Shown: positions 1 to 12,215, counted from the first letter of the stretch. The stretch is DNA of 64,000 bases from Hexactinellida sp. DTS-2022 (GCA_028753945.1 JAPNXP010000015.1:2480001-2544000); one strand, 5' to 3'. The notes: generated by a model from the sequence alone, not told the origin. Numbers and translations: made by a program.

Positions 1-213
1 AAATTCTGACAAATGCAGGTGCCCTAACCGAGTTATACTGAAGTACATATATGTATACAAATTACAAAAGCAAATAAACTCTGCAATTTAATCAATGTTT
101 AATGCTGATATTTGTAATCAACATAAGATTTCCAGTAATTATAGGGGTCACACATGGCCTACTATATTATACGGCTAGATAAGTAAAGTATTTGCTCATT
201 TCATTTCCAGGCC

Positions 214-1738
214 AGTGTTTACTTTCTAATTGCTCGTAAAATGAATTACCTATTGTCATGGAATAAACTAAACTTAGGTTTTCAAATACGCTAGAAACAT
301 CCAAAATACTTTTGAGAATGATTTTACATCGGATTTAACCACAATGACGTAATCAAATTTACATACCCATATATGGTAATTATGACTCTAGTATACAATT
401 AAAATAAATAAAAAATTAGAAAATGAGTACTTGATTCTTTCCAGTATCCATTAGGCATGTTGTCAATTGTACATAGCAATTTGTGGTCTGTCTAAATATC
501 TTGTGTTAAATTTAATAGTACATGAGGAAGGAAGCAAATCAGAAAAACCCGCAGTAAAAATCAGGTTTCCACATTTAAATCCAACAAACGCCAGAAAATC
601 TAATTAGGCTCAACTCTCGAGTTGAAAAAATTCTTTCCAATCCTATCCATAGTTATATCAGTATAATCCTTCTCTATACTGATAACAAATCCACCATCAA
701 AATTGAATTCAAAGAATATTCGCTCGAGTGATTGAGTATAATTAAAATTACGTAATACTACATTCCTATACTAAGTGAAAATATGTGCGCCTATTTTACT
801 CCAAAAATCACAGAAGTTTAAGCGCTTATAGAGCTTTATTCAATAGATATATTAGTGAATATATCCAAGCTATTTCCTCTTCAGTTTTCGTGCTTACTAT
901 ATCGTTATTAGTCAGATACTGAAACCTAGACAATGATTTGGTGATTATTTGGCATTTTTTTGATTCAAATATTACAACAATTCTTTAGATCTATTTGCAA
1001 CTTTAAAAACAGCTTGGATGTATCTACTAGCATACTCTTAAATATTCTCAATACTTAATTCATCTTAAACTAGTTTCAACTTTTAGAAAAATAACGTCAT
1101 GTTGGCTCTGGCTCGACTTTCTCGAAAAATTATTTCTAAAATTAGTGCAAATTCCTAGAGAAGAAGGCACTTCCGGTGCCATATTTCCTGAAGTATTTGG
1201 AATTTTTGAATTAGACTTTCAGTGAATACTCTAAACATGTAGACCCAGGGTTCTTAAACTTTTTCACCCCATGCCCCCCTTGGTTGATGAGTTTGCTTTT
1301 TCTAAGGGTATTACGCCCCTCATACAATACCTTTACGCCCCCCTAGGGGGGCGCCCCCCCCCAGTTTAAGAACCCCTGATGTAGACCTTGCTAAATATGC
1401 ACTAAACATTAAATTTACGCATTATGGAATTTCATTTTCAACTCCAGGGTCGAGCATTAAATCCAACAAACGCCAGAAAATCTAATTATACTAATCTTGT
1501 ATTTCTTGTTCCAAATAGAAAAAATTAAAAGTACTAATTTTCTGATTTATTTTAATAGTATAGAGTAATAATTACCATATATGGGTATGTATATTTGATT
1601 ACGTCATTGCGGTTAAATCCCGCGAGAAATCATTACCAAAAAGTGTTCTAGATGTTTCCAGTCTATTTGAAAATTTAAGTCTAATTGATTCCATGACAAT
1701 AGGTAATTCATTTTACGAGCAATTAGAAAGTAAACACT
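214..1738. mobile_element. Inverted-repeat element nested in the left arm
   Basis: AGTGTTTACTTTCTAATTGC at 214 has its complement ending at 1738. The terminal inverted repeat continues for about 170 bp on each side, to about 385 and from about 1565, and includes a matching TTGATTACGTCATTG block. The opposite arm of the host palindrome (around 3990-4010, read in reverse) passes without a gap from GGCCAGT to TAGTCC. It therefore preserves the empty site and shows this block was inserted. The segment TTAAATCCAACAAACGCCAG occurs twice inside it, at about 577 and 1456. No coding capacity is evident. Confidence 0.6.
1245..1378. mobile_element. hAT-type MITE, 134 bp
   Basis: The ends CCAGGGTTCTTAAACT and AGTTTAAGAACCCCTG are inverted. 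The 8-bp duplication ATGTAGAC is present at 1237-1244 and 1379-1386. The interior is C-rich and non-coding. An exact 8-bp duplication with CAGGG...CCCTG ends is the hAT signature. Confidence 0.85.
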
Positions 1739-2499
1739 TAGTCCAGCAATAAGGTGAAAGATTGTACATTTTCGAGATAAAAGTACCAAATTTTGCACAA
1801 TTGTAGTATTATAGGTTCTGATCAACTTCAGCAATGGCACATAGCAGAATTTTTGGAAGAACAAAATTTCAGGGGGTCAAAAATTGGTGCCCAATCGAAT
1901 CGCCGAAGTATAAATAAAGGATAGCTCATTCAAATGCTTCTTAACGACTTTATATTGTCAGATTTGTGCTCAGCACTTAATTTCCAGCATTTTGATAGGT
2001 ATATTGACTATATTTGGTGAGAATATTTTTTGGATTTCCATAGCAACGGTAAGAATGTGATAAACATTCCTATCTCCCAATTTGGAGTAACCATATCGAG
2101 TGACCCCTTGTTTTTCTCGGGTATGCGTACTGAGTGCGAATATACTATTAGAAACACTCTAAATATTAATTGTCAAGCCAAAAGTATGCATTTATCATAT
2201 CCTGCTATTTTGATTCGCCATTCGAGGGTATTAATACAAAATGTGACATGATGAGATTGAAACTCCAATAATAATAATAATATACAATTCAACAACAAAT
2301 CCAAATGTCAGATATATCACAAAAGTTAACCTAGCCGGCGAGCCTCCTAGCTACTGGCCTGACACAAGGACGAATAAATGGGGAAGAATGTGCATTGCAC
2401 TATGGAACTATGGCCGGTCCAAGCCTGCCTAGAAGTAGTACAAGTACAAGATATGTTCTTGCGGCTTTTTCTGTGATCAAAGTACATAAGTAAACCTTC

Positions 2500-2870
2500 A
2501 AGTAACTACAGTACATAATAGATATAGTGATATAATGGATATAGTGATAATTTTGCAGCTTTAGGTGAGTTCCCGAGCAAATCCCATACAAATTTTATTG
2601 GTTATAGTGATATCATTATTGGATATAGTGATAATTTGTGTACAGATTACACAAGAATATTGGATTTTTGACCTTCCTTGGACCCCATAATTTCATATTT
2701 TACAGTATAAATATCGTTACCACTTGAATTTGGTAAGGAATTTGATTATTCTTTCCAGAATATAAGTATTGACAATGGTATACAGTCATATATTAGATGC
2801 GGTGATACAGTGGATAAAGTGATATAATGGGTATAGTGATTGGATATAGTGATAATTTGGCCACAAATCA
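2500..2870. repeat. Degenerate GGATATAGTGATA tandem region
   Basis: This is the loop of the palindromic element. The phrase GGATATAGTGATA, often followed by TAATGG, recurs at least six times with variable spacing. It is low-complexity and non-coding. Confidence 0.55.
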
Positions 2871-3152
2871 GATGTCCCCACCATTATCACTATATCTAAT
2901 ATGTACTGTACTACTTTTGATCTTGGATAAATCTTGGCTTTGAGCTGGAATATGATAAATGCATACTTTTGGCTTGACAATTAATATTTAGAGTGTTTCT
3001 AATAGTATATTCGCACTCAGTACGCATACCCGAGAAAAACAAGGGGTCACTCGATATGGTTACTCCAAATTGGGAGATAGGAATGTTTATCACATTCTTA
3101 CCGTTGCTATGGAAATCCAAAAGATATTCTCACCAAATATAGTCAATAATTT

Positions 3153-3463
3153 AGTGTTGTAAGGTCGGAAAATTTCCACGGAAATTTCCGGGAATTTTTA
3201 TGGAAATTTCCAAAAAATAGCTAAATTTCCGGAAATTTTACAAGGAAAAATTATTATATATACCTAGTTTTTTTAATTTTGATAAACCATATCTATAATG
3301 TAGAGTTGTTACTGTGCGCTTGTTATTTCCCTCATGACAGTCTAACTTAGTAGCACAAAATTTTTGGCAATTTCAAATAAAGTTCCTAAGCATAATTTGA
3401 AATACGTAATCTTTCCAGAAATTTCCATAGAAAACAAATTTTTTGGAAATTTTACAACACTAG
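3153..3463. mobile_element. TAGTGTTGTAA inverted-repeat MITE
   Basis: TAGTGTTGTAAGG near 3152 and its complement TTTTACAACACTA ending near 3463 bracket GGAAATTTCC-rich sequence. GTCAATA is repeated on both sides as a partial target duplication. It interrupts the right arm of the larger palindrome. It is probably hAT-like, but the boundary is uncertain by a few bases. Confidence 0.55.
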
Positions 3464-3469
3464 TCAATA

Positions 3470-3712
3470 TACCGTATTTATTCGAATAGTAGCCTCTATT
3501 CGAATAATCGCCTACCTCCAATAATCGCTCCCCTAAAGTAGCAAATAAAAATTTATTACTGGTACCCGGAGTAAACATTTATATCTAATATAAGTCACAA
3601 TACGAATATCAACCGATTATCATAAATAAATTGTAATAAAATGTGATATTCTAGAAAATTTCTCAAAATTATTGGTCCAAAAATGGAGTAAAAAACAACT
3701 ATACTATTCAAC
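3470..3712 (+). repeat. Dispersed repeat starting CCGTATTTATTCGAATAGTA
   Basis: It starts with a TATTCGAATA-rich head. The body (GAGTAAACATTTATATCTAA, then TGTGATATTCTAGAAAA, then AATTATTGGTCCAAAAATGG) has a diverged second copy at about 7915-8105 in the same orientation. The second copy ends GGCTACTATTTGAGTAAAC, complementary to the head of this one, so the family is a TIR element. Confidence 0.5.
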
Positions 3713-4079
3713 TAAATAAGGTACCTATCAAAATGCTGGAAATTAAGTGCTGAGCACGAATCTGACAATATAAAGTCGTTAAGAATGCATTTGAATGAGC
3801 TATCCTGTATTTATACTTCCGGCGATTTGATTGGGCACCAATTTTTGACCTCTGAAAAATTTGTTCTTCCAAAAATTCTGCTATGTGCCATTGCTGAAGT
3901 TGATCAGAACCTATAATTCTACAATTGTGCAAAATTTGGTACTTTTATCTCGAAAATGCACAATTCGACCAATTCCTGAAACAATATTGCTGGACTAACT
4001 GGCCTGGAAATGAAATGAAGAAATACTTTACTTATCTAGCCGTATAATATAGTAGGCCATGGGTCACCTGACCATGTTT

Positions 4080-4290
4080 GGAAGGGAGGGTATTCCTTGA
4101 CAACGCTGGAATGTGGCACATTCCATTCTCAAATATTGTTTCTATCCTATCGAGTGACCCCTCTTTCTTCACCGCACAGTCATTTGAGAATAACTATGCT
4201 TATATAAACACTCACGAGACCATTCAACATTATTCGAGAGAGCGGGCTTTTGTCCGACAATTTTGGCCGCCATCTTGAAAATATTAAAAT
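4080..4290 (+). repeat. Foldback-family core, solo arm
   Basis: It carries GACAACGCTGGAATGTGGCA, CATTCC, then ATCGAGTGACCCC at 4149-4161, and then GCGGGCTTTTGTCCGACAAT. The same order occurs in the right arm of the 13793-16263 palindrome (15940-16130). The P-type element 153-4060 sits just inside a relative of itself, next to this arm. Confidence 0.55.
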
Positions 4291-5385
4291 TTCGTGATGC
4301 CTCCGTATCCATATCTATTTATAATATATTTATCTATGTCTGTGCCAATTTTAATGCTTGTATCAAAATTGAACAATTCATTCGAATGTGGCTGTTATGC
4401 TGCCCCAATAAAAGTAGTCGGCCCAGTAAAAATAAAAGTAGAGATTAAAATAGTGGCTAGTGATCGACCGAAACTGAATTTGGCAAATAATCAGTATTTA
4501 GTTGATGCGAATAATCGTACAGAATATGACACCGAATAATGGTTTCGGCCGAAAATCCAACGTCGTTTCTTAGCCCAAGGATCGAACGAATCGTTTTGAA
4601 TAATGATAATAGTAATCGAAATTATATGGATGAATATGTCGTTACAATTACACTATTTGTCCTGTTGTATGACGGTTTATTTATCTCTATTACTATAACC
4701 TAATTAATCATGGATACTTTCCATCTATGACGGTTTACTTATTGTCTTTGCTATGGCTTCACACGTTATACTTCCTATTACACATTTCACATCTCAAATT
4801 CTAATTGGAAAATGTAATTATATCCCAAAGAATCTATGTTAATATGGAAATTATTAAATGCCATGTTGATGCAATAACAAATAATGATAGTAAATTGAGT
4901 AATTTAGGTAGGTAAACCGTCACTCAAAAGTGTTATAAAAAAAGTATAGTGGCTAGAGACTAGCATATTGTTTTATACGTGGCAGTGGCACAAATTGAAA
5001 AGTTGTATATATTTTACTGATTAGAAAATTACAGCTGTGCAGACTACGGAATAAAATAAATAAATAATAAAGGCAGTGATTTCAGTACTAGTCCACTACA
5101 AAGTTGTCGGCACAGTAAGAAGAGAATACCTAATTCAATAATGATCGATTCAAATTTATAGTTCAAATCGTTCTTATGAAGTCTAAACTAAGCTCTAGGA
5201 AATGAGGTCCAATTTAAGGTTAAAGATCTTAATCAATAAGCTAGCAATAAATTAGTATATTTTACTGAAAATTGGAGTATTCAGATTCTCGATTATTGTA
5301 TTTAGCGAGAATGAACAACTAACTAGATACGTACTTATTTGTGAAAACGATAAATAATCTGAAATTAATGAGTGCATTGGAATAC
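4291..5385. other. No recognisable feature (downstream of inversin)
   Basis: AT-rich sequence downstream of the last inversin exon, with short open frames only and no family motif. Two short TGACGGTTTACTTATT-like phrases recur near 4670 and 4730. I see no gene here. Confidence 0.4.
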
Positions 5386-5389
5386 AGTG

Positions 5390-5508
5390 AACTCCCGTTA
5401 TAACAAAATACCCGATTATAGCGAAATGGAGATATTGCCCCAGAGCAGCAAATGCATTAATTATTATCCGCATATAACGAATATACGGATAAAACGAAGA
5501 ATTTACAG
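5390..5508. mobile_element. Pogo-like end fragment
   Basis: CAGTGAACTCCCGTTATAAC at 5390 is typical of pogo/Tc1 MITE termini. It is followed by CGATTATAGCGAAATGGAG. A matching right end was not resolved before the hAT element at 5517. Confidence 0.35.
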
Positions 5509-5516
5509 GTCCAAAA

Positions 5517-6397
5517 CAGTGGCGTAGCCAGGATTTTTGTTTGGAGATCAAAGCTTGCTAAAGAAGGATAAATGTGCAGACATATACTACACTCCCCGAA
5601 AAAGTATTTGAACAATAAGAATTCCAATGCAGACACAATAATCTTCTGGCAGCGTATTAGCGGCTCTTTAGACCATTCTTAAATGACAGTATCTTGCTAT
5701 AGTTATAAATTTAAAACATTTGCGATTTTTGGCCATTTTATGTCAATATCCATGAAATGGAATGTCTCTGGCTTGTGCCATTTGTGGCACAAATGGAACT
5801 GTGGCTGTATCTCAAGAGAAAATAATCGTATGGTTAAAATTGTGCATCTAGATTCTAGACTGATTCGGTCACGTGGTAATCAAATCTGAAATAAGAATTT
5901 GTATTGCTTCATAATGATCGGAACTAAATATTTAATTAACTCATTATATAGTATATAGTTAATGAGTTGAGTTTGTCACCTCTATATATTTACTTAAAAT
6001 ATCGTTTATATAAATAGCCATGTAGAAGCATATACAAACGTTAATATGCTGCTAGGAACCTTGACTCTTCGTATAAAATTATTGTTGTTCAAACACATTT
6101 GGCCGGGCAGTGTACAGGGACAGAATAGGAGTCTAAAATAGGAACAACCAGGGAATAAAAGGTTCACGAATGGACTGAATAAACTCAATTCAGTTCATCT
6201 CAAATTGACACAAGTTTAGTCATTCAAGTTCAACTCCACAAAAGCGTTCGTTGTTAGTTTAGTTTGCTGGTCGTTAAAAAGTTCGGCAAGCATGCATGAG
6301 TTCACGAGGATGTCCGGAAATAGACTTTTGCAGTGATTAAATGGATCATCATTTATAATGGTTCGCTCTCCCTGCTCCCCCATTGGCTACGCTAATG
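5517..6397. mobile_element. hAT-type MITE containing a mariner MITE
   Basis: The ends are CAGTGGCGTAGCCAGG and TTGGCTACGCTAATG, flanked by the exact 8-bp duplication GTCCAAAA at 5509-5516 and 6398-6405. A mariner-type element (5590-6112) occupies most of the interior. No transposase frame is visible. Confidence 0.82.
5590..6112. mobile_element. Mariner-type MITE
   Basis: The left end is CACTCCCCGAAAAAGTATTT and the right end TTTGGCCGGGCAGTG, with flanking TA on both sides and TTGAACAA inverted just inside each end. The interior at 5690-5950 is a reverse-orientation relative of 37330-37500 in the mariner element at 37142-38170, so both belong to one family. Confidence 0.75.
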
Positions 6398-6499
6398 GTC
6401 CAAAACACTTCGTTATTACTAGAGTTGATTGTAGTTTCATCAGGAGCGCCACCAAAGCATAAGCATATGAAGGAGTTTGCAAGAAATGCTGCATGGAAA

Positions 6500-6925
6500 G
6501 CTTTAAACCATGGGATTTCAACTTGGGGGGCGTGACCCCAAAGGGGGTCGCGTAAGGTTTCGAGAAATTTATATAAAATCGTTAAAATCTACCGAGATAT
6601 ATGAAAACTTAATTAAATTATCTACATTGAAATACGTATATTGTGTGGACATTGGCATGTACTTAAAAGTGCAGTGCGCTTGTAATTATTTCATAATTGT
6701 CAGAATATGCTTGAAACTTGAGGTGCATCGATTTATATTAAAATAGGAATACTTATTACACACGAATAAAAACTTTCACATCAACATTGTGGGGGGTCGC
6801 GAGCATTTCCACATCTGTAAAAGGGGTCGCATGGTACAAAAGGATGAAACTCCTACTTTAAACAATGAATTTCGTACTCTATATGTCAAAATATCATAAT
6901 ATTAAAGTGTGATGGGGGGTTACAA
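6500..6925. repeat. GGGGTCGCG-rich repeat remnant
   Basis: GGGGGTCGCG occurs near 6543 and 6788, with another GGGGTCGC near 6821, inside AT-rich DNA. It resembles a decayed MITE, but I could not define paired ends or a target duplication. The rest of 6398-7016 holds no gene. Confidence 0.3.
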
Positions 6926-7016
6926 CATTTAGGAAGAATAATGCATGAACGTTAAAAACCAACAATGATTTGGATTATAATAGATAAATGCCAAAATCCA
7001 ATCACAATAAAATAGC

Positions 7017-7671
7017 TCAAATGGAGTATTGATCGAAACTGGATAAGTTACAGTACTGATCAAAAGCAAAGTTAAAAGATAATGCAGCAGGTGAAGGAAT
7101 ATATTTAACAAATAAAGGTCGATTAACTGGAGTTGATACTGTTGGAGTATAGTGAAAAGTCTGAAACTGTTGCGAGTATAACTGTTCGATAAGTAACCGT
7201 TGCCGAATTGCTAAGCATCCTGGACTCCAATTAAAAAGTTTTTTACGCTTCACAACTTTTGAAATCAATAGTTTTCTCCTGAGATATTGTCTCCATGCCA
7301 ATTGAATCAAGAGCGCAGCTAACTCTCTTCTTCTTTGTAAATAATTCAAGTTTTTATCTGACCGAGTTTTAATCGTTTCTATCGATTTTATCATATTTAA
7401 TTGTTTTCTTCTTGAGTAACGCCGCCAATGCAGTTGTAGTATTAGTACGGCTTCTGTTTTCTTATTAAATAATAACAGTCTCTGTTTATCAGATATTAGT
7501 AAACTGGTACTTGTAGAATATTTTTGAGATGTAAGAGAACGATCGAATTTTTTAACATTTGTTACAATTTCAGGTGTAGTTTGAAGTTCCCGAGTATGAT
7601 TGATTCTTTCTTGTGATTCAGGAAGGTGGCAAACCAAATTGGAGATTGGAATTTTGGAATCCTTTAAAGCC
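7017..7671 (-). CDS. INVS: Inversin, terminal exon with IQ motifs
   Basis: This is the carboxy-terminal exon of a ciliary ankyrin/IQ protein, 217 residues plus stop. The splice acceptor (...ATTTAG) puts the exon start at 7671, and one leading G completes the split arginine codon of the exon at 9006-8453. Two IQ-type basic helices are visible, AVLILQLHWRRYSRRKQL and AALLIQLAWRQYLRRKLL. They correspond to the paired region near the human inversin carboxy-terminus (AAAVIQRAWRSYQLRKHL and ALLLQVWRKE, from family knowledge). The weaker tail, HYTPTVSTPVNRPLFVKYI, aligns with the human segment after IQ2. The several-hundred-residue disordered region that separates IQ1 from IQ2 in vertebrates is missing, so the protein is compact. 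An RKQL tetrapeptide sits where vertebrates carry a D-box-like RxxL, but I would not call it a D-box on this evidence. Confidence 0.88.
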
Positions 7672-7914
7672 CTAAATAAATAACTCCAAATTTAAATTAA
7701 ATGAATTTATTCGACGATTTCAAATAAAATTTACATAATAATTATTTACATTTTCACGTTTTTATAGATATTAAACCATTTAATTAAATTTGAGGTTCAT
7801 AAATGTGGACGGTCTATTTTAAGACAGTCTATAAATTTGTAGAATAAAAGACCCTGCCGTAATGGACAATACTATTAAAGTCAATAAAAACTGATTGTTA
7901 AATAGACCAAGAAT

Positions 7915-8105
7915 CGCCTACAACGAATCTAATTTTTGTAAAATTCCGGAATAAACATCTTTATCTAATTGAAGCCTTAATCGATTCTTAACCGATTAAA
8001 ATAAATAAATTCTTAGAACATGTGATATTCTGAAAAAATTCATAAAGAAATTGGTCCCAAATGGCAAAAATGGTCTAGGCTACTATTTGAGTAAACAGGG
8101 GGCTA
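7915..8105 (+). repeat. Second copy of the 3470-3712 repeat, in an inversin intron
   Basis: It lies in the 781-bp intron between inversin exons. TTCCGGAATAAACATCTTTA, TGTGATATTCTGAAAAAATT and AAATTGGTCCCAAATGG line up in order with 3540-3690. It ends with GGCTACTATTTGAGTAAAC. Confidence 0.5.
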
Positions 8106-8452
8106 AAGTATTCCTTCAATTTGTGGGGTAGAATCCAAAAATATAGTTGAGATTAAAAAAAACGTTTTGGAGCAAATATATATATGTTTGTGGTATATTG
8201 AATCATTATTGATAGTATCTCCATAATGAAATGCAGGAAGCACACCTCTATTTCAGATTTTTAAACATCATCATGATTTATAGAACGGTTAACTTAACTG
8301 GAGAAGCAATTGTGGTCTATTGGATGATAATTTAATGTATATCTTGAATATTGTGCAAGGAAAATTCTCTTCCGAATTAAAGAGGGAAAATTGTAAATTA
8401 TACAATAATGAAAATATAATTATAATGTGAAAACAAATAAATTAACTAATAC

Positions 8453-9006
8453 CTGTGTTCAAATAATCTTCGCCAATACCGTTGAATTTCAATAACGGCT
8501 AATGTTTGTATTTCAATCCCTGTAACACAACCCACTTTTTGAAGAAATGAATATATAATACCATCTTCAACAAAAAAGGACAAATCCAAAGGAGTACGGC
8601 GTTGCAATGAATAATCCATTACATTAAGTTTAGCCCCATTATCAACTAATAATTTTATCGAATTAATATTTTCATGCATAACTGCCCAGTGTAATGGCGT
8701 AAATCCGGATGTATCCTGCTTGTTTATTTGATGAAATCCAAGCATTGATATTGTAAAAACATTATCAAGAGAACATGCATAATGGAGGGGAATTCGGCCC
8801 ATTTGATCTTGTTTATCCAATTGATCAGAGTTAGTAACCAATAGCGATAAAGTAGAAGTTTCATTATTTAGCACTGCGTAATGTAGGGGCAGTCTACCAT
8901 CAATTGATGGTATATTTAAAGAACCACCAGAATTAAATAAATATTCAACGATTGCAAAGAATCCATGTTCACAAGCATAAGAAAGAGCAGTTCTCATGTG
9001 ACGATC
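8453..9006 (-). CDS. INVS: Inversin, ankyrin repeats plus first IQ motif
   Basis: This internal exon encodes 184 codons plus two bases. It carries about five ankyrin repeats (LPLHYAVLNNE, IPLHYACSLDN, TPLHWAVMHEN and others), then RRTPLDLSFF, and then LAVIEIQRYWRRLF. The order is diagnostic. In inversin the last ankyrin repeat reads YTPLDYALLGE and is followed at once by AAIQDIAAFKIQ and the first IQ motif. The acceptor is TTAG|GATCGT and the donor CACAG|GTATTAG. The entry phase is 0 and the exit phase 2, which fits both neighbours. Ankyrin repeats bind protein partners; inversin marks the proximal segment of the cilium and links ciliary signalling to planar polarity (known of the family). 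There is no internal stop or frameshift. Confidence 0.93.
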
Positions 9007-10360
9007 CTAAAGCGAAATAGACTGAAAAGCATACTAAATACCTTAATAAAAGATGAGTATGGATAAACGTAATTAAAACGCATTTGAGATGATAATTCCT
9101 GCATGAAAAAAGTAAGCAATTTAAATCGGAAATCGAATAAAAACTTAAAAATCGTAACGAATAATTACTCACACATTACTTACGAAAAGTACAAAAAATA
9201 TAGTTTTTATTGTATTAAAGTTAAACACTTGTACTATAACAAATAGTGGAGAAAATATTCAGGGTGGGTTTAATAAATTAGGATCACTTTCGGATAGGGA
9301 TCAATGATAATATTTATATCAGGAATCGCAGGCTTGATCGCTATCATATTTAGAAAATGCGACCCTCTATTTGGGTTCCTTCCACAAAACTTTATTACAC
9401 GTAGTAAAAGAACCCGAAAACGATCTAAATCTGATCGGCGATCGTTTCGATATTAAGGATCGGGATCAAGATGGCTATCTTTCTTGGAAATAGACTATCC
9501 ACAGTAGTCGGCATTCTATAACTCAATCATTTAATAAGGATTGCAATAAATATGACGTATAATAAAACCAGATATGTATGCATTACTAGTGTAGTTATGT
9601 GATTGACGTAAGCTAATAATACATAACGAATAGAAGTAAACTGATGGAATCCAAACTGGAATAATATAATTATGCAATTTCAGAATTAATGTAGGTGAAG
9701 ATTATATTTTCAAATCTCAATAGTATATGCAATGACGCAGCAATAGGAGGTTACATCATTGCAATTGCTTGGCGCAGATTAAATGTGAAGATTATAAAAA
9801 TTTGAGATACATACAATATTGTGACAAATCGAATGTCGATTGAATCAAAATTGTAATAGCTGAATCCAAATTAATTCATATGTGACGTTATAATCCCATA
9901 AATCTCATTTCATGTTGTCTTCCCATCTAAAATTGGAGGCGAATCGGCTAAAAACTGAGAGTTATTCCCAAATATGTGCTTTTATGACTTCAGTCCCGTT
10001 CTTTTGTTTACAAAAAGATAGATCGTAGTCATTGTGTAAAATTACCCATGAGTGCAATTTTTTATACTTCGAAAAATTATGGTCTTTCCTATTAATTTTG
10101 GACAAACACACAAACGCACAAACACACAAACACAGACAACAATTATGCTTTTAAAATATAGATAGGTAATATATGGGATATAATATTGCAATTTTGAGTT
10201 CAGATTCGTATTCTATGCATTCGAAATATCCATTGCAGAAGCTTTCACCTCTATTAGGCCACTGTTAGTTGGAATTTGTTTCAGCTCCACCGCCCGCATC
10301 AGATATCACTCCCGCACCAATATTGTCATTATTTCCATTATTCCACCTACATTTCAAAGT
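9007..10360. other. Start of the 18.8-kb inversin intron, no gene seen
   Basis: Intron sequence between the exon at 9006 and the exon at 27809. An ACAAACAC-rich low-complexity run lies at 10105-10138. Read on the minus strand, TCTATATTTTAAAAGCATAA near 10165 resembles the start of the Helitrons at 37718 and 61297, so a minus-strand Helitron remnant is possible. Nothing coding was recognised. Confidence 0.4.
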
Positions 10361-10941
10361 AGGGCTGTTACAATGTATATGCACTTTTGGTGTACATGCA
10401 TGTACACTAAGAAGTTGGTGTCATGCATGCACACTGGTGTATATGCACTTTATGAACTATATTGGCTACAAGTGTATATACACCAGTGTATATGCACTTT
10501 TGCATATTTTGAATGTCAATGGGTGCTTGTGAATTTTAATTAAGCACTGTGAATTCCTGTGTATCTATCTAGTTATGATTCAGTCGAAACAGGTTTTTCT
10601 AACCCCAGTTTTTTGTAACTAATCGTTTTCTATATATTCTAAATGTGTAAGAAATTCCAATTTTGTTTTATTTTCAAACGGTTTATTCTAACTATCGGAT
10701 TTTTCTTACTTTATTTCCATGAAAAGAATTGTTTAGAATAAACCTGTTTCGAATGTATAACAATTGATTCTAATTGATAAGATACAATTATAATCATGCA
10801 ATGCATTTCAATAAACACAAATTCTTTGAAGTTAATTCTAATTGTATTCCCAGCAATGCATCCTACAATTGCATGTGTGAAAATATAATCGATTGCAATT
10901 AATTACGTAATTTACACGCGCCGTATGTCATAATCATAACA

Positions 10942-11318
10942 TCTATACGTATTATTAAATCTTGATTGTTGTGTGTTTGTGTGTTTGTTTGTCCGGGTTG
11001 TATTAAAGTGATGGGGGAATAGAAACCGCATTTATATATGAGATATAAACTAACTTTCAAATGATATAATTGGTAAACAAATGTTATAATAGGTAAACAA
11101 GTATGCTGAACACGAATTTCGCATTTATAAATTTAGAATATCAAAAAAGTTAATACTATGGAAACCTTATAAAGGGATGTATATAACGTCCCTTTCTACC
11201 ATTTTCCATGACAGAAAGGGTGAGGAGTAAGGCCGCACAGCGGCCGTTAACTTGAGGGGCGTAGCACCGATCTGTCGCAAAGCGACGGAGACCGAAGGGC
11301 TCGTATGTATAATACTAG
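10942..11318 (+). mobile_element. Possible short Helitron remnant
   Basis: It begins TCTATACGTATTATTAAATC after an A, carries a GTGTTTGTGTGTTTG run as other copies do, has a GTCGC-AAA-GCGAC hairpin near 11275, and ends with CTAG at 11315-11318. The base after CTAG is C, not the expected T, so the call is tentative. Confidence 0.35.
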
Positions 11319-11463
11319 CTATATTACATCGAGGGAATATATGTACAATTTCAGAATTATTGTTATATCATAACTAGATACACAGGAATTCACAATATTC
11401 TAGTTTAAATTCATAAGCACCCATTGACATTAAAAAAAAGAAAAAGTGCGTATACACTGGTGT

Positions 11464-12069
11464 TAGGCTTGTCAAAAGGTCCCGCATTGTCAGGTCAGGT
11501 CAGGTCAGGTCTTATATACAATATTTACGTTCAGGTCAGGTCAGGTCATGGTGGAAAAAACTATATAGGTCAGGGCAGGTCAGGTATTTCACATTCTCAG
11601 GTCAATTTCAGGTCAATTTCAGGTCATTCTAGTACTAGTCTACTATAATATATTTATATACTACTAGTAAATAGTGGGGTTTATACAAAATAGAGCATCA
11701 ATTTATTAAATCGTGTGGCGTTGATCAGCATTTCCCACCGACTTTTTTCGATGCTCTCATAATCTGTTGTAGAGACGCTTTAAGGGCGAGATATCTTTAC
11801 TTAAATGCGTAATTTTAAGCAAAAATATACTCCATTCTGAAATCAAAGCGGGTTAAATGGCATGGCGCGTTTAACTCGCTTTGTGGGAAAAGTGGCGTTG
11901 ATATATCTGAAAAATTAAATCCAACCGAGTTGACCCTTTGATAGACTAGGTCAGGTCAGGTGAAAAAAGTTCAGGTCAGGTCAGGTCAGGTCAAGGCGTT
12001 CAGAAATAGGTTCAGGTCACTCAAAGGTCAGTTCAGGTCAGGTCATGACCTGACCTTTTGACAAGCCTG
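11464..12069. mobile_element. hAT-type MITE built of AGGTC repeats
   Basis: The ends are TAGGCTTGTCAAAAGGTC and GACCTTTTGACAAGCCTG, with the exact 8-bp duplication ACTGGTGT at 11456-11463 and 12070-12077. Both inner flanks are tandem CAGGT/AGGTC arrays (11488-11620, 11945-12055). The duplication falls inside the right arm of the surrounding inverted-repeat element. Confidence 0.83.
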
Positions 12070-12121
12070 ACTGGTGTATATTCACTTGTAGCCAATATAG
12101 TTCATAAAGTGTACACAGTGG

Positions 12122-12215
12122 TTTAAAATGGGAGTTAGTAAAGAATAGGTTTCCTAGTTGCAGGTAGACATATAAATGTATAAAATGCATATGGGTTATT
12201 GATAGCTGCGAATTG
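12122..12215 (+). repeat. Dispersed host-side repeat, paired with 35590-35700
   Basis: GGGAGTTAGTAAAGAATAGG, then ATATAAATGTATAAAATGCA, then GGTTATT match 35625-35695 (GGGAGTTAATAAAGAGTAGG, ATATAAATGTATCAAATGCA). The sequence from here to 13248 shows no gene. Confidence 0.45.

Larger units (their letters stand above)
153..4060. mobile_element. Palindromic element with P-type termini
   Basis: The left end reads CATGGCCTACTATATTATAC from 153 and the right end is its complement finishing GTAGGCCAT at 4060. The flanks carry a near-perfect 8-bp target duplication, GGGTCACA at 145-152 and GGGTCACC at 4061-4068. The CATRGCCTACT start is shared with the two THAP/P elements at 24384 and 49914. The arms run a long way inward: 1739-2190 pairs with 2965-3130 and 3710-3990. 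Insertions interrupt both arms (214-1738 on the left, about 3150-3710 on the right). No intact transposase is visible, so it would depend on P transposase in trans (inference). Confidence 0.7.
10365..12121. mobile_element. GTGTATATGCAC inverted-repeat element
   Basis: The left arm (about 10430-10580) and right arm (about 11365-12121, interrupted by a hAT MITE) are complementary: TATGAACTATATTGGCTACA at about 10454 pairs with 12085-12110, and CAATGGGTGCTTGTGAATTT pairs with 11410-11430. The outer border is unclear because GTGTACATGCATGTACAC palindromes continue outward. The unpaired middle holds a possible short Helitron (10942-11318). Confidence 0.55.

Noticed and set aside
11488..12055. Telomere-like TCAGG arrays
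   Set aside because: They are confined within a hAT MITE bounded by an exact 8-bp duplication.
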